Below, in pieces: positions 9,800 to 19,055 of a stretch of 64,000 nucleotides of DNA (position 1 is the stretch's first letter; the number at the start of each line of letters is the position of its first letter). The translations under genes were made by a program, and so were the position numbers. The notes under the pieces were generated by a model. That model made no database searches. It was not told the DNA's origin and saw nothing but the letters and a program-made list of their open reading frames with translations. This DNA is from Rhodococcus sp. NBC_00297 (GTDB lineage: Bacteria > Actinomycetota > Actinomycetes > Mycobacteriales > Mycobacteriaceae): assembly GCF_036173065.1 (NCBI RefSeq), contig NZ_CP108041.1:1054001-1118000 (forward strand). Direction: 5' to 3'.

Positions 9800-10924
9800 T
9801 CAGGCGACGCCGACGGGTTCGCGGTCACTCGCCCGCGCGGCCTCGATCTCCCGCACCAGCGGCAGAATCTTCGCTCCGAAGTACTCGATCTCCTCCTGGA
9901 AGTGCAGGAAACCGCCGAGGATGAGGTCCACGCCGCGGTCGCGGTAGTCGACGATGCGCGTCGCCACCTGTTCGGGCGTACCGATCAGCTGGGTCTTGAA
10001 GCCGTCGTTGTACTGCACGAGGTCCTCGAAGCTCGAGTCGGCCCACATGCCCTTCTTGTCCGACGTCGAACTGCCGGCCTGCTGCACGGCACCGCGGAAC
10101 CCCTCGACTGCCGGCTTGTTCGCCTTCTCGATGATCTCGCGGAGGGTGTCCCTCGCCTCCTTCTCGGTGTCGCGGGCGATGATGAAGCCGTTGAGACCGA
10201 ACTTCACTTCACGCTGATGGGCCTGTGCGACGCGCCGCACGTCGTCGATCTGCTCGGTGATACCGTCGAAGTCCTTGCCGTTGGAGAAGTACCAGTCGGA
10301 GTACCGACCTGCGTTCTCCCGTGCCGCCGACGAATTACCACCCTGGAACAGTTCGGGATTGGGACGCGCGGGCGTGTTGAGCGGTTTCGGCTTGAGCGTG
10401 AAGTCGTGGATGCGGTAGAAGTCGCCGCGGAAATCGACGTCGTCCTCGGTCCAGATCTTGCGCAGCACCTGCAGGAATTCGGCGCTGCGTCGGTAACGCT
10501 CGTCGTGTTCGAGCCAGGGCTCACCGAGATGCGTGAATTCGTCCTTGAACCATCCACTCACCACATTGACGGCGAAGCGTCCGTTGGAGAGATGGTCCGC
10601 TGTCGCACCGAGTTTCGCGAGCACGGCCGGTTGCCAGAGCCCGGGATGCACGGCGGCGATGACCTTGAGGCGCTCGGTCGCGAGGAGCAGTCCCAGGCTG
10701 AAGCTCGTGGACTCGTGTTGAAACTCGGCTCCGTAGCTGGCCTCGTACCGGACCTGGCTCAGCGCGTACTCGAACCCGTTGTTCTCCGCCGTCTGCGCGA
10801 GCTTCTTGTTGTACTCGAACTCCCAGCTGGTGCGTTGCTCGATGTCGCTGGTGACGAGGCCACCACTGACGTTGGGCACCCAGTAGGCGAACTTCACTTC
10901 GTCGGCGATCTTCTCTGTACTCAT
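9800..10924 (-). CDS. sfnG: Dimethylsulfone monooxygenase-like flavoprotein (luciferase family)
   Basis: The 374-aa protein is a bacterial luciferase-like FMNH2-dependent monooxygenase. The SfnG signature is strong: AYWVPNVSGGLV at the N-terminus, then QVRYEASYGAEFQHES and NVVSGWFKDEFTHLGEPW. SfnG oxidises dimethyl sulfone to methanesulfinate, releasing formaldehyde, so the sulfur can be used. It follows the DszC-like gene with only 38 bp between them, so the two are probably cotranscribed. It needs a flavin reductase, and none is encoded nearby. Such genes are usually induced by sulfate limitation. The start is ATG at 10924. Confidence 0.9.
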   Translation of the reverse strand: MSTEKIADEVKFAYWVPNVSGGLVTSDIEQRTSWEFEYNKKLAQTAENNGFEYALSQVRYEASYGAEFQHESTSFSLGLLLATERLKVIAAVHPGLWQPAVLAKLGATADHLSNGRFAVNVVSGWFKDEFTHLGEPWLEHDERYRRSAEFLQVLRKIWTEDDVDFRGDFYRIHDFTLKPKPLNTPARPNPELFQGGNSSAARENAGRYSDWYFSNGKDFDGITEQIDDVRRVAQAHQREVKFGLNGFIIARDTEKEARDTLREIIEKANKPAVEGFRGAVQQAGSSTSDKKGMWADSSFEDLVQYNDGFKTQLIGTPEQVATRIVDYRDRGVDLILGGFLHFQEEIEYFGAKILPLVREIEAARASDREPVGVA

Positions 10925-10962
10925 GCAGTCCTCGGTTCGATAATAGTGCGCGACATATGATT

Positions 10963-12198
10963 TCAGGAGTACCAGGTGGGTTGCGGCAACTCACCGGTGA
11001 GCACGTGGCGGCCGACCTCGCGGCGCTTGTAGGCCACCGGATCATGCAACGTGTGCGTGCGCACGTTGCGCCAGAAACGGTCGAATCCGTGACTCGACGC
11101 GGTGGCGCGGGCGCCGAGCCCCTCGAAGATGCCCGACGTGATCTCCAGGGCGACCTCCGTGGCGCGTGCCTTCGCCGCGGCGACGCGCACCTCGTGCTCG
11201 CCGCGCTCGTGCTCGGTGACGGTCCAGGCGTTCTCGTGGATCCGCTGCTGCTCCGCGGCCACGGCGTCCGCGAGAGCCTCTGCGGCCCAGAGCTTCCCGG
11301 TCAAGTCTCCGTACAGGTCGATGATGTAGGGCTCGTCGAGCGCGTTGTCCACGGTGCTGTGCAGCCACGCTCGCGTGGTGGTACGCGTGTAGTCGGCAGC
11401 GGTCTCGAGGGCTCCGCGTGCGATGCCGAGGTAGAAGTTGACGAACACCAGCTGGATGATCGGGACGTTGAGGGTGTTGTAGACCCGCGGCTCGAACGCC
11501 TTGTTCGCGAATCCGGCGGCCGAGCTCCAGTCGGTGCGGACGTGATCGATGGTGACACTGCCACTCTCGGTGCGACGCTGACCGATGTTGTCCCAGTCGT
11601 CGTGGAACGTCAGGCCCTCGGAGTTCGACGGAACGATGGCGAAGACGTGGGTGTCGGTACCGGCGAGCACCCCCTCGAGCACGGTCACGTCGGAGACACG
11701 ACTGCCCGTGGAGAACGTCTTGGCACCGTTGTAGACGATCGTGTCGCCCTCGTCGGTGATCTCGACGTCGTTGTCGCGCGGGTTGACCGCGCCGCCGAAG
11801 AACCAGGTGTTCTCGGTGGCGGCTTGTTCGACGGCAGCGATCTGCTCCTTCGTCCCGACCAGACGTGCCGCCCAGAACCACAGCAGGTGGTAGCCGAGCA
11901 GCTGTCCGATCGACCCGTCGGCGGCGGCCACGACGCGGATCACCTGGTAGGCGGTCTCCCAGGTCTGCCCGCCACCACCGAACTCGGTCGGCCCGAGGAT
12001 CGTGACCAGACCGGACTCCTTCAGCAACGTCACCTCCTCGTGCGGCGCCTCGGTGGCGCGATCACGGGCGACGGCGTCGACGGCGAGGATCGCGGCCACC
12101 TCGTGGGCACGGTCGATCCATTCCGCGGACGTCGTGGGAGCGGTGGTCCAGCGCGGTTCGGTGGCGGCGCCGGCGGGGCGGGTGTCGGTGATCGTCAT
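10963..12198 (-). CDS. DszC/SfnC-like flavin-dependent monooxygenase (acyl-CoA dehydrogenase fold)
   Basis: This 411-aa protein matches the dibenzothiophene monooxygenase DszC along its length: AADGSIGQLLGYHL, DDWDNIGQRRTESGS, QLVFVNFYLGIARGAL and FDRFWRNVRTHTLHDPVAYK. These enzymes use FMNH2 and O2 on sulfur compounds. It heads a pair with sfnG, so a role in organosulfur scavenging is likely. The real substrate (sulfone, sulfide or thiophene) cannot be read from sequence. I chose ATG 12198. A GTG at 12270 is also in frame and overlaps the 13E12 stop by 4 bp, which would add 24 residues. A short dyad (CGAAC-G-GTTCG at 12255-12265) lies in the upstream gap. Confidence 0.88.
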   Translation of the reverse strand: MTITDTRPAGAATEPRWTTAPTTSAEWIDRAHEVAAILAVDAVARDRATEAPHEEVTLLKESGLVTILGPTEFGGGGQTWETAYQVIRVVAAADGSIGQLLGYHLLWFWAARLVGTKEQIAAVEQAATENTWFFGGAVNPRDNDVEITDEGDTIVYNGAKTFSTGSRVSDVTVLEGVLAGTDTHVFAIVPSNSEGLTFHDDWDNIGQRRTESGSVTIDHVRTDWSSAAGFANKAFEPRVYNTLNVPIIQLVFVNFYLGIARGALETAADYTRTTTRAWLHSTVDNALDEPYIIDLYGDLTGKLWAAEALADAVAAEQQRIHENAWTVTEHERGEHEVRVAAAKARATEVALEITSGIFEGLGARATASSHGFDRFWRNVRTHTLHDPVAYKRREVGRHVLTGELPQPTWYS

Positions 12199-12266
12199 GC
12201 CCGGAAGTACATCGCCCGGGTCGATGCGGAACCACCGTTGCGCTCTGGGTGATTCGAACGGTTCGC

Positions 12267-13691
12267 TCACTCGCCGGGTGCGGTGAAGTAGTCGGTGCCG
12301 TGCGAGTCGCGGACATGGACGATCCCGTCCCGGAGCATGCGGTGGTGCCACTGCCGCCGGGTCTTCAGGCCGTGGTGCCGGCGGCACAGCGGCGTGAGGT
12401 TGCCGGTGACGGTCCAGCCGCCTCTCTCCGGGTCGGTGTGGTCGAACGGGACGACATGGTCGAGATCGCAGTCTTCACTGGGTACCGCGCATGCCGGGTG
12501 GACGCACGTCGGATACAGCGCTGTCACCAGCGCCGCGACCGCCTCGGACCGCCGGTAGGTCAACGCCCCGGCCGGGGGCACGGCGAAGCCCCCATGTCCG
12601 TCGGGGTTCTCAACGGCACGGTCCAACGACAATGGTGGCAGCGCGCGGAGGTACTCGGTGTCCTCCCGCACCGCCCGCGCTCGAACGCTGTCCATTCGCC
12701 ACGTGGTCGGTGTCCAGCCTGCCGGCATCCGCCGAGTACGTCGAACCTCTCGCCCGGCATCCGCGGCCTCGTGCTCCGGGCATCGGCAGCTGCACCCCAC
12801 CCGCGGTTCCGCGACCTTCGCGGCGGTGATCATCGCCTGCCACGTCGCATCCCCGGCAATTCTCTGGGCCACATCGGCCGGAACCGGACCCCACCCGACG
12901 AGATGCCCCGGCTCCCCCGCCAACCCCGCCGCCGTGGCCGCATCGAGCACGATCACCGCAGTGGCCTCGGTACGGGCGACCGTCTCCCGCTGTTCGCAGT
13001 CCTGGCCGGCACAGTCACACGCGACAGCTCCGCCGGCGAGCACCGCGTGCGCTGCATCGAACAACCGCGCCGGCAGCGGCCGCGGATCCGTCGCGCACAC
13101 CCCACGCGCCGCCGACACGATCACCCGCCACACCGCGGCGACCTGCTCCGCCGGACCACGAATCGTCAGCTCCGCCTGACCCCGAGGGCGCTTGCGCACC
13201 GTTGCCGACCGCTCCCGCGTCGCCCGTTCACGCGCTTCCCGGTGCCACTGCGCGTCGAACTCCGCGAGGATCCGGTCGACCGCCGCTGCCACCGCACCCG
13301 GAGTGCACCTCGACGCGGCAGCGATCACCCGCTGCAGCAGCGCTTCGGTGGCCTTCGGAACCCCGTCCACCGATCGGCACACCGTCCGAAACGCCGCATA
13401 CGCCAACCGGCCCGCATCGAACGCCTCCGCCACCGCCGGACGGGCGGTGCGAATCAGAAACAGCCACTCGGTCACCGTGCGCGTCGACACCGCCAACGCC
13501 GCCGCGACCTCCGCCACCGCACAGGTCTCAGCAGCTTCCGCGTCGAACACCCCACCCGGACCGAGCACCGACGGCCGACGCGACGACTCCTGCACGTACG
13601 CACACGACGCCGACACGGTCCGGGCGAACGAGGCCTGAGCGTCAACCTTCGCCGACACCAACACATCCGTCGAAACCACTGTGTCGTACAC
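12267..13691 (-). CDS. 13E12-family DUF222/HNH endonuclease-domain protein
   Basis: The product has 474 aa. The N-terminal two thirds is a DUF222-type helical region, and the C-terminus is an HNH domain: CVHPAC, CDLDHVVPFDH, GNLTPLCRRHH. A cysteine cluster (CDCAGQDC, CSCRCPEH) in the middle may bind metal. 13E12 proteins are multicopy repeats in mycobacteria and rhodococci. Their HNH core resembles homing-type nucleases, but function is unproven. I chose GTG 13691 because GGGGGGTGA lies 6 nt upstream; the frame opens as far as 13757. It sits between the sulfur genes and an MDR gene, which suggests insertion, although I see no terminal repeats or target duplication. Confidence 0.85.
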   Translation of the reverse strand: MYDTVVSTDVLVSAKVDAQASFARTVSASCAYVQESSRRPSVLGPGGVFDAEAAETCAVAEVAAALAVSTRTVTEWLFLIRTARPAVAEAFDAGRLAYAAFRTVCRSVDGVPKATEALLQRVIAAASRCTPGAVAAAVDRILAEFDAQWHREARERATRERSATVRKRPRGQAELTIRGPAEQVAAVWRVIVSAARGVCATDPRPLPARLFDAAHAVLAGGAVACDCAGQDCEQRETVARTEATAVIVLDAATAAGLAGEPGHLVGWGPVPADVAQRIAGDATWQAMITAAKVAEPRVGCSCRCPEHEAADAGREVRRTRRMPAGWTPTTWRMDSVRARAVREDTEYLRALPPLSLDRAVENPDGHGGFAVPPAGALTYRRSEAVAALVTALYPTCVHPACAVPSEDCDLDHVVPFDHTDPERGGWTVTGNLTPLCRRHHGLKTRRQWHHRMLRDGIVHVRDSHGTDYFTAPGE

Positions 13692-13787
13692 GAATTCACC
13701 CCCCGGTGATGCCCCGATCAGACCGCCCCCCGACGACCTGAGCAGACAGTAACCCACCCCACCGACAAGAACTCGGGCACGATTTTC

Positions 13788-14780
13788 CTACCGAACGACG
13801 ACCACCTTGCCGATGGTGCCGCCACTTTCCACTCGTCGGTGCGCGTCCTGCAGGGTGTCCACGTCGAACGGTGACAGAGTCGTGGTGCGGGTGCTCCGCA
13901 GAGTTCCGTTGTCGATGAGTCGCGAGACCTCGTCGAGGATGGTGTGCTGAGAAGTGCTCTCCGGCAACGACAACGGCACCGTGAACATCAGTTCCCAGTG
14001 CCAGGTCTGGCTCTTGGCCTTCAGCGGCATCAGGTCCAGGCCGACCGGATCGTCGATCGCCACGACCTGACCGTGCACTGCCATCACCGCGGCGTAGGCG
14101 TCGACATTGCCCTCGGAGAACGGCGAGAACACGTACTCGACGCCGTCCGGCGCCAGGGCACCGACCTCGTCCACGAGGGAGTGCCGATCCACCACGTGAT
14201 GGGCGCCCATCTCCATTGCCCAGTCGCGGGATTCGCCGCGCGATGCCGCGGCAACAACGGTGAGCGAGGTCAGTGCCCGGGCGAGCTGGATGATCATCGA
14301 CCCGGTACCGCCGGCGGCCCCCATCACGAGAAGTGTGCCGGTGCTGTCTTTCCCGAGTCCGAGCCGGACGAACAGCGATTCCCAGGCGGTGATGGCGGTC
14401 AGCGGCACGGCCGCGGCGTCCTCGGCGGACAGTGACGACGGCGCATGGCCGACGATCCGCTCGTCGACGAGTTGGTACTGGGCGTTGCTGCCGTCCCGAG
14501 CTATGGATCCCGCATAGAAGACTCGATCGCCGGGCTCGAAGATTCGGGCGTCGGAACCCACCGCGACGACCTCACCGACGGCGTCGAAACCGAGGACCTT
14601 AGGGCCGTCGGACGGATCGAAGGACGAGCGAACCTTCGTGTCCACCGGATTGACGGACACCGCGTCGACACGTACGAGAACGTCGAATCCGGTGGGCGAC
14701 GGAGTCTCTCGCTCGATCTGCACGAACGGCGAGTCGGGTTCGACGGAGACGATGGCGGAGTGAGTCGCGGGAATGCTCAT
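13788..14780 (-). CDS. Zinc-binding alcohol dehydrogenase-family (MDR) quinone oxidoreductase
   Basis: The 330-aa protein has a GroES-like N-terminal domain (VNPVDTKVR, GFDAVGEVVAVG) and a Rossmann NADPH-binding domain with MGAAGGTGSMIIQLA. The structural zinc cysteines of classical alcohol dehydrogenases are missing, as in the quinone oxidoreductase/zinc-binding-ADH family (TIGR02817 type). It probably reduces alpha,beta-unsaturated carbonyls or quinones with NADPH. It lies downstream of the sucCD terminator and upstream of the 13E12 gene. An in vivo substrate cannot be assigned. Confidence 0.88.
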   Translation of the reverse strand: MSIPATHSAIVSVEPDSPFVQIERETPSPTGFDVLVRVDAVSVNPVDTKVRSSFDPSDGPKVLGFDAVGEVVAVGSDARIFEPGDRVFYAGSIARDGSNAQYQLVDERIVGHAPSSLSAEDAAAVPLTAITAWESLFVRLGLGKDSTGTLLVMGAAGGTGSMIIQLARALTSLTVVAAASRGESRDWAMEMGAHHVVDRHSLVDEVGALAPDGVEYVFSPFSEGNVDAYAAVMAVHGQVVAIDDPVGLDLMPLKAKSQTWHWELMFTVPLSLPESTSQHTILDEVSRLIDNGTLRSTRTTTLSPFDVDTLQDAHRRVESGGTIGKVVVVR

Positions 14781-14805
14781 ACCTCGACGGTAGTCCCCCG
14801 GAACG

Positions 14806-14853
14806 ACACGAGGGAGGCAAGCTTCCCGAGCGGGAAACCGGCCTCCCTCGTGT
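14806..14853 (-). terminator. Nested-hairpin terminator of sucCD
   Basis: A perfect 13-nt inverted repeat (14806-14818 with 14841-14853) encloses a smaller stem, TTCCCG/CGGGAA (14823-14828 with 14831-14836). It lies 17 bp after the sucD stop on the minus strand. There is no long U-tract, as is common in actinobacteria. Confidence 0.8.
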
Positions 14854-14870
14854 GAGAGAAGAAAGAGTGA

Positions 14871-15773
14871 CTACTTCTTCTCGAGGATCTCGCGCGCGAG
14901 GGCAGCGGTCTCGGACGGCGTCTTGCCGACCTTCACGCCGGCCGCCTCGAGGGCGTCCTTCTTGGCCTGAGCTGTTCCCAGCGAGCCGGAGACGATGGCG
15001 CCGGCGTGGCCCATGGTCTTGCCCTCGGGAGCGGTGAAGCCGGCGACGTAACCGACGACGGGCTTGGTGACGTGCGCCTTGATGTAGTCGGCTGCACGCT
15101 CCTCGGCGTCGCCACCGATCTCGCCGATCATGACGATGATCTCGGTGTCGGGATCGTTCTCGAACGCCTCGATGGCGTCGATGTGCGTGGTGCCGATGAC
15201 CGGGTCGCCGCCGATGCCGATGGCGGTGGAGAAGCCGAAGTCACGGAGCTCGAACATCATCTGGTAGGTCAGGGTGCCCGACTTCGAGACGAGGCCGATG
15301 GGGCCCTTGCCGGCGATGTTGGCGGGCGTGATGCCGACCAGTGCCTCGCCGGGGGTGATGATGCCGGGGCAGTTCGGCCCGATGATGCGGGTCTTCTTGC
15401 CCTTTTCGACGTTGTAGGCCCACGCGTACGCGCTGTCCTGCACCGGGATTCCCTCGGTGATGACGACGAGCAGCGGGATCTCCGCGTCGATGGCCTCGAC
15501 GATGGCGTCCTTGGAGAATGCCGGCGGCACGAACGCGATGGACACGTCGGCTCCGGTCTTCTCCATGGCCTCGGCAACGCTGGCGAACACGGGCAGCTCG
15601 ACGTCGGAACCGTCGGCTGCGGTGTGCTTGACCGTGGTCCCGGCCTTGCGAGCGTTGACGCCGCCGACGACCTGCGTGCCGGCCTTGAGCATCAGGGCGG
15701 TGTGCTTCGTGCCCTCGCCGCCGGTGATGCCCTGGACGATGACCTTGTTGTTCTTGTTCAGGAAAATAGACAT
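14871..15773 (-). CDS. sucD: Succinyl-CoA synthetase alpha subunit
   Basis: The 300-aa alpha subunit of the TCA-cycle enzyme interconverts succinyl-CoA and succinate with nucleotide phosphorylation. The CoA-binding N-terminal domain ([14 protein letters not shown]) and the [12 protein letters not shown] segment are seen. The phosphorylated His lies in GHAGAIVSG near the C-terminus. ATG at 15773 is taken as the start because the protein then begins [15 protein letters not shown], the usual N-terminus. It follows sucC by 14 bp in one operon. A strong hairpin terminator follows the stop. Confidence 0.97.
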   Translation of the reverse strand: MSIFLNKNNKVIVQGITGGEGTKHTALMLKAGTQVVGGVNARKAGTTVKHTAADGSDVELPVFASVAEAMEKTGADVSIAFVPPAFSKDAIVEAIDAEIPLLVVITEGIPVQDSAYAWAYNVEKGKKTRIIGPNCPGIITPGEALVGITPANIAGKGPIGLVSKSGTLTYQMMFELRDFGFSTAIGIGGDPVIGTTHIDAIEAFENDPDTEIIVMIGEIGGDAEERAADYIKAHVTKPVVGYVAGFTAPEGKTMGHAGAIVSGSLGTAQAKKDALEAAGVKVGKTPSETAALAREILEKK

Positions 15774-15787
15774 AGTTTCGGTGCCCT

Positions 15788-16951
15788 CTACTTCGCAGCC
15801 AGCTCGGCGGCCTTGTCGGCGCCTTCGTCCATGGTCTCGGCCAGTGTCACCAACGGGTGCGCAGCATCGGCGAGAATCTTCCGGCCTTCTTCGACCTTGT
15901 TGCCGTCCAGGCGGACGACCAGCGGCTTGGAGGCGGTGTCGCCCAGCGTCTTCAGAGCGCCGACGATGCCGTTGGCAACCGCGTCGCACGAGGTGATTCC
16001 GCCGAAGACGTTGACGAACACGCTCTTGACCTGCGAGTCGCCGAGGATGACGTCGAGGCCTGCGGCCATGACCTCTGCCGAGGCGCCGCCGCCGATGTCG
16101 AGGAAGTTGGCGGGCTTGACGCCACCGTGCGCCTCACCGGCGTACGCGACGACGTCGAGGGTCGACATGACCAGTCCAGCACCGTTTCCGATGATGCCGA
16201 CCTGTCCGTCGAGCTTGACGTAGTTGAGGTCGTTCTCCTTGGCCTTCGCCTCGAGTGGGTCCGCCGCGTCGGCGTCCTCGAACTCGGCGTGGCCCTTCTG
16301 GCGGAAGTCCGCGTTGGCGTCCAGGGTGACCTTGCCGTCGAGGGCGAGGATCTGGTCGTCCGGCGTGCGCACGAGGGGGTTGACCTCGACGAGCAGCGCG
16401 TCTTCCTTGATGAAGACGTCCCACAGCTTCTGGATCGTGTTGGCCGCGGCGTCGAGCACCTCGGCGGGAAGCTTGCCGGCCTCGGCGATCTCACGCGCGA
16501 AGGCGAGGTCGACACCCTTGACGGCGTCGACGGGGATGCGGGCGAGCGCGTCCGGGTTCTCCTCGGCGGTGACCTCGATCTCGACACCACCCTCGACGGA
16601 ACACATCGCGAGGTACGTGCGGTTCGTGCGGTCGAGCAGGAAGGAGATGTAGTACTCCTCCGCGATGTCGCTGGCCTCGGCGACGAGGAGCTTCTTGACG
16701 ACGTGGCCCTTGATGTCGAGTCCGAGGATCGCTTCCGCGTTCGCCTCGGCCTCGGCGACGTCCTTGGAGTACTTCACGCCGCCGGCCTTGCCGCGGCCGC
16801 CGACCTTCACCTGGGCCTTGACCATGACAGGCTTGCCGATTTCTTCGGCGATCTGTCGTGCACCGGCGACCGTGTCGGTGACACGACCTGCCGACGTCGG
16901 AACCTCGTGCTTGGCGAAGAGTTCCTTCGCCTGGTATTCGAAGAGATCCAT
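15788..16951 (-). CDS. sucC: Succinyl-CoA synthetase beta subunit (ADP-forming type)
   Basis: The 387-aa beta subunit carries an ATP-grasp domain ([18 protein letters not shown]) and a C-terminal CoA-ligase domain ([19 protein letters not shown]). It begins [18 protein letters not shown], the family N-terminus. Together with sucD it forms the alpha/beta enzyme. The promoter is probably in the 137-bp gap upstream, where a TACAGT hexamer is visible on the minus strand at 17013-17018. Confidence 0.97.
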   Translation of the reverse strand: MDLFEYQAKELFAKHEVPTSAGRVTDTVAGARQIAEEIGKPVMVKAQVKVGGRGKAGGVKYSKDVAEAEANAEAILGLDIKGHVVKKLLVAEASDIAEEYYISFLLDRTNRTYLAMCSVEGGVEIEVTAEENPDALARIPVDAVKGVDLAFAREIAEAGKLPAEVLDAAANTIQKLWDVFIKEDALLVEVNPLVRTPDDQILALDGKVTLDANADFRQKGHAEFEDADAADPLEAKAKENDLNYVKLDGQVGIIGNGAGLVMSTLDVVAYAGEAHGGVKPANFLDIGGGASAEVMAAGLDVILGDSQVKSVFVNVFGGITSCDAVANGIVGALKTLGDTASKPLVVRLDGNKVEEGRKILADAAHPLVTLAETMDEGADKAAELAAK

Positions 16952-17012
16952 CAGCTCACCATCTCGTCTGCGTTGACGCCCGCTCGAGGGGTAGGAGCGG
17001 GTCCGACTTGCG

Positions 17013-17018
17013 ACTGTA
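17013..17018 (-). promoter_or_regulatory. Candidate -10 element for sucCD
   Basis: The minus-strand hexamer TACAGT lies about 62 bp before the sucC ATG in an otherwise unassigned gap. No convincing -35 hexamer is visible, so this is only a candidate. Confidence 0.35.
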
Positions 17019-17088
17019 ACTTTCCACCGAGAGGCCTGATCGACAGCCCGTCGAACTTGTGGTTCAGATCACCGACCTGCGCCGACAT

Positions 17089-18810
17089 CTACTCACCAGT
17101 ACGAAAAAATCCTGCCGCCACCAGCGCCGATGCCGCAGCGCCGACAGCGGTCACGAAGGCCCCCGACGACGCCGTCACGCCGGGGCCCGCGCCGCCGAGG
17201 ATCGGGCTCAGCGCGACACCCGCCAGAGCCACCGCGGAACCGATCTGGAGCGCCGCGGCGCGCGACGCCCGAGCGCGGGCCGCGACGGCGGCGCCGATCA
17301 GGACGGCGGCCACGAGTACCAGCCGCCCCCACACGTCCCACCCCCACGGCAGCGCCCCGATCCAGCCGCCGGTCTCCCCAACCACGTCGTACTGCGGCAG
17401 GAGCAGCCCCAGTGCGGCGACCCCGGCCGCGACGGCCAGCGCGGCTGCGAGGGGGCGCGAGGCCCCGTCCAGATCGCTGGTGTCGACGCCGTCCCGCTCC
17501 GAGGCGCCCGCCGCGGCGACGAGCGCGAGCGTGAGCAGACCGAGCAGCGTGCCGACGACCAGCAGCCAGCCGCCCGCACCGACGGACACGCCGTCGATAC
17601 CGACGCCCAGCACGAGCGCCTGCAGCACCGCGGCCGCGAGCGCCAGATGGCCCGTGACGATCAGCGGCACCGCAGGCCGCACCGCGGCGGCGAACTCCGA
17701 GAAGAGCAACAGCACGCCGCCGACGACGGTCACGACGGCGTACGCGGCCACCGCCCGATCCCCCACCACCGTCGGGACGGAGCCGGTCGAGACGTCGAGA
17801 AGCGGCAGGACGGCGCCGACACCGAGAGCGATGCCCGTCAGGACCGTCACCGCTCCCGCGACAACGTGCCGCCGCGTCGAGTTCGAGGGAGCGGCGGACC
17901 GTGCGAGCCGGGGCACGGAGGTCGTGGGTCCGGAGGTCGCGCGCGCCGTCGCCACCGTGGCCACGCCGAGGACGAAGAGCCCGCCGACTCCGACGACCGT
18001 GCCCGCGCCGAGGTCGATGCGGTCGCCCGCCCCCAGCGCGGCAGCCAGGCGGACGCCGACGACGGTCGCCGACGCCGCGACCACACCGGCCAGTGCGCCG
18101 ACCGCCGCGGACCTGCTGGTCGACGAGAACGCGTAGGCCACACCCACCAGCACCGCGACCGCGGACAGTCCACCGCCGAGAGCCGACGCGACGGGTCCGG
18201 CGACCGGAGCGGGAGCGAGGACGACGGCATCGGTGCTCACGTACGCGGGCAGGAGGAACGAGGCGGCGAGTGCGAGAGCGCCCGCGACCCCCGCGGCGAC
18301 CACGACCGATGCCGATCGACGAGCGACGGGATCCTCGTCGACGTCGTCCCACTCGACCGTCCGCGCCAGCGCGAGTGCCGCCAGCGCCCCGGCGACGACG
18401 ACGAGCGCGTGCCCGAGCGTCACCACCACGGCTCCCGGGCCCGCCTTCAGCGCGCCGGCCGAGATCGGACGGAACAGCTCCAGCCGGTCGGCGTCGATCG
18501 CTCCGACGAACAACTGGAGATCGGCCACGATCGATCCCAGTGCGACGGCGCCCAGCGTCGCGAGCACGGGGAAGACGATCGGCCGGATCGCGCGCACCAG
18601 GAGCAGCAGAGCGATCGCTGCCCAGAGCGCCGACGAGACGGCGGCCGCGCCCCGCACCGGGAGGCCCACGTCGGCGCCGCCGACGACGGGAACGTACGGA
18701 GCGGCCGCCACCGCCAGCGCTCCGACGACTCCGAGTGCGCGGGCACCGAGCCGGACGGGGTCGGACGCGGAACCAGAGGTACGACGGCCCGCGGATGTCG
18801 GCTGTGTCAC
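17089..18810 (-). CDS. Large multi-pass membrane protein of unknown function
   Basis: The 573-aa product is extremely rich in Ala, Val, Gly and Leu, with roughly fifteen hydrophobic stretches separated by short charged or Gly/Pro loops. No catalytic or transporter motif is recognisable. The frame is open back to 19023, but bases 18811-19055 hold the divergent M23 promoter. I therefore start at GTG 18810, which gives an N-terminus of polar residues before the first helix. It lies between sucC and the peptidase, where M. tuberculosis has no counterpart as far as I recall. It may be an internally repeated helical protein, but I could not confirm a repeat. Confidence 0.75.
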   Translation of the reverse strand: MTQPTSAGRRTSGSASDPVRLGARALGVVGALAVAAAPYVPVVGGADVGLPVRGAAAVSSALWAAIALLLLVRAIRPIVFPVLATLGAVALGSIVADLQLFVGAIDADRLELFRPISAGALKAGPGAVVVTLGHALVVVAGALAALALARTVEWDDVDEDPVARRSASVVVAAGVAGALALAASFLLPAYVSTDAVVLAPAPVAGPVASALGGGLSAVAVLVGVAYAFSSTSRSAAVGALAGVVAASATVVGVRLAAALGAGDRIDLGAGTVVGVGGLFVLGVATVATARATSGPTTSVPRLARSAAPSNSTRRHVVAGAVTVLTGIALGVGAVLPLLDVSTGSVPTVVGDRAVAAYAVVTVVGGVLLLFSEFAAAVRPAVPLIVTGHLALAAAVLQALVLGVGIDGVSVGAGGWLLVVGTLLGLLTLALVAAAGASERDGVDTSDLDGASRPLAAALAVAAGVAALGLLLPQYDVVGETGGWIGALPWGWDVWGRLVLVAAVLIGAAVAARARASRAAALQIGSAVALAGVALSPILGGAGPGVTASSGAFVTAVGAAASALVAAGFFRTGE

Positions 18811-18933
18811 GATGACGAACGGTATCCGGTCCTTGTGTCCGCCGATCGTGATGCCGCTCGGCTCGATCACAGGAAGATCACCGATGTGCCTGATCGGCGT
18901 CGGGACTCGTCCTCGAGTAAACTCAGGACACCT

Positions 18934-18949
18934 TGTGAGCCACCTCACA
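18934..18949 (+). promoter_or_regulatory. Perfect Crp/GlxR-type site upstream of the M23 peptidase
   Basis: The 16-mer is TGTGA-N6-TCACA with no mismatch, the consensus of Crp (Rv3676) and GlxR cAMP receptor proteins. It lies about 107 bp before the chosen TTG start of the peptidase and 124 bp from the divergent membrane gene. It could control either gene. Confidence 0.7.
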
Positions 18950-19055
18950 TATGTGACCCGAGAAGCCGTTTGGCTTGCGCCCGCCGCGACCATTTCGTTA
19001 CCGTCCACGAGGTTCCACATCACGGGTAGGTCACGAATCAGGAGGACGGCAGGTC

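Noticed and set aside
12267..13691. Insertion sequence or intron carrying the HNH protein
   Set aside because: No terminal inverted repeats, target duplication or intron core seen; it is called only a 13E12 repeat-family gene.
12249..13709. 486-codon plus-strand frame opposite the 13E12 gene
   Set aside because: Product is dominated by Arg/Pro/His; the opposite strand encodes intact HNH motifs.
18811..19055. c-di-AMP (ydaO-type) riboswitch before the M23 peptidase
   Set aside because: Such switches precede some actinobacterial wall hydrolases, but I could not match the conserved core here. The Crp-type site is the only clear signal.
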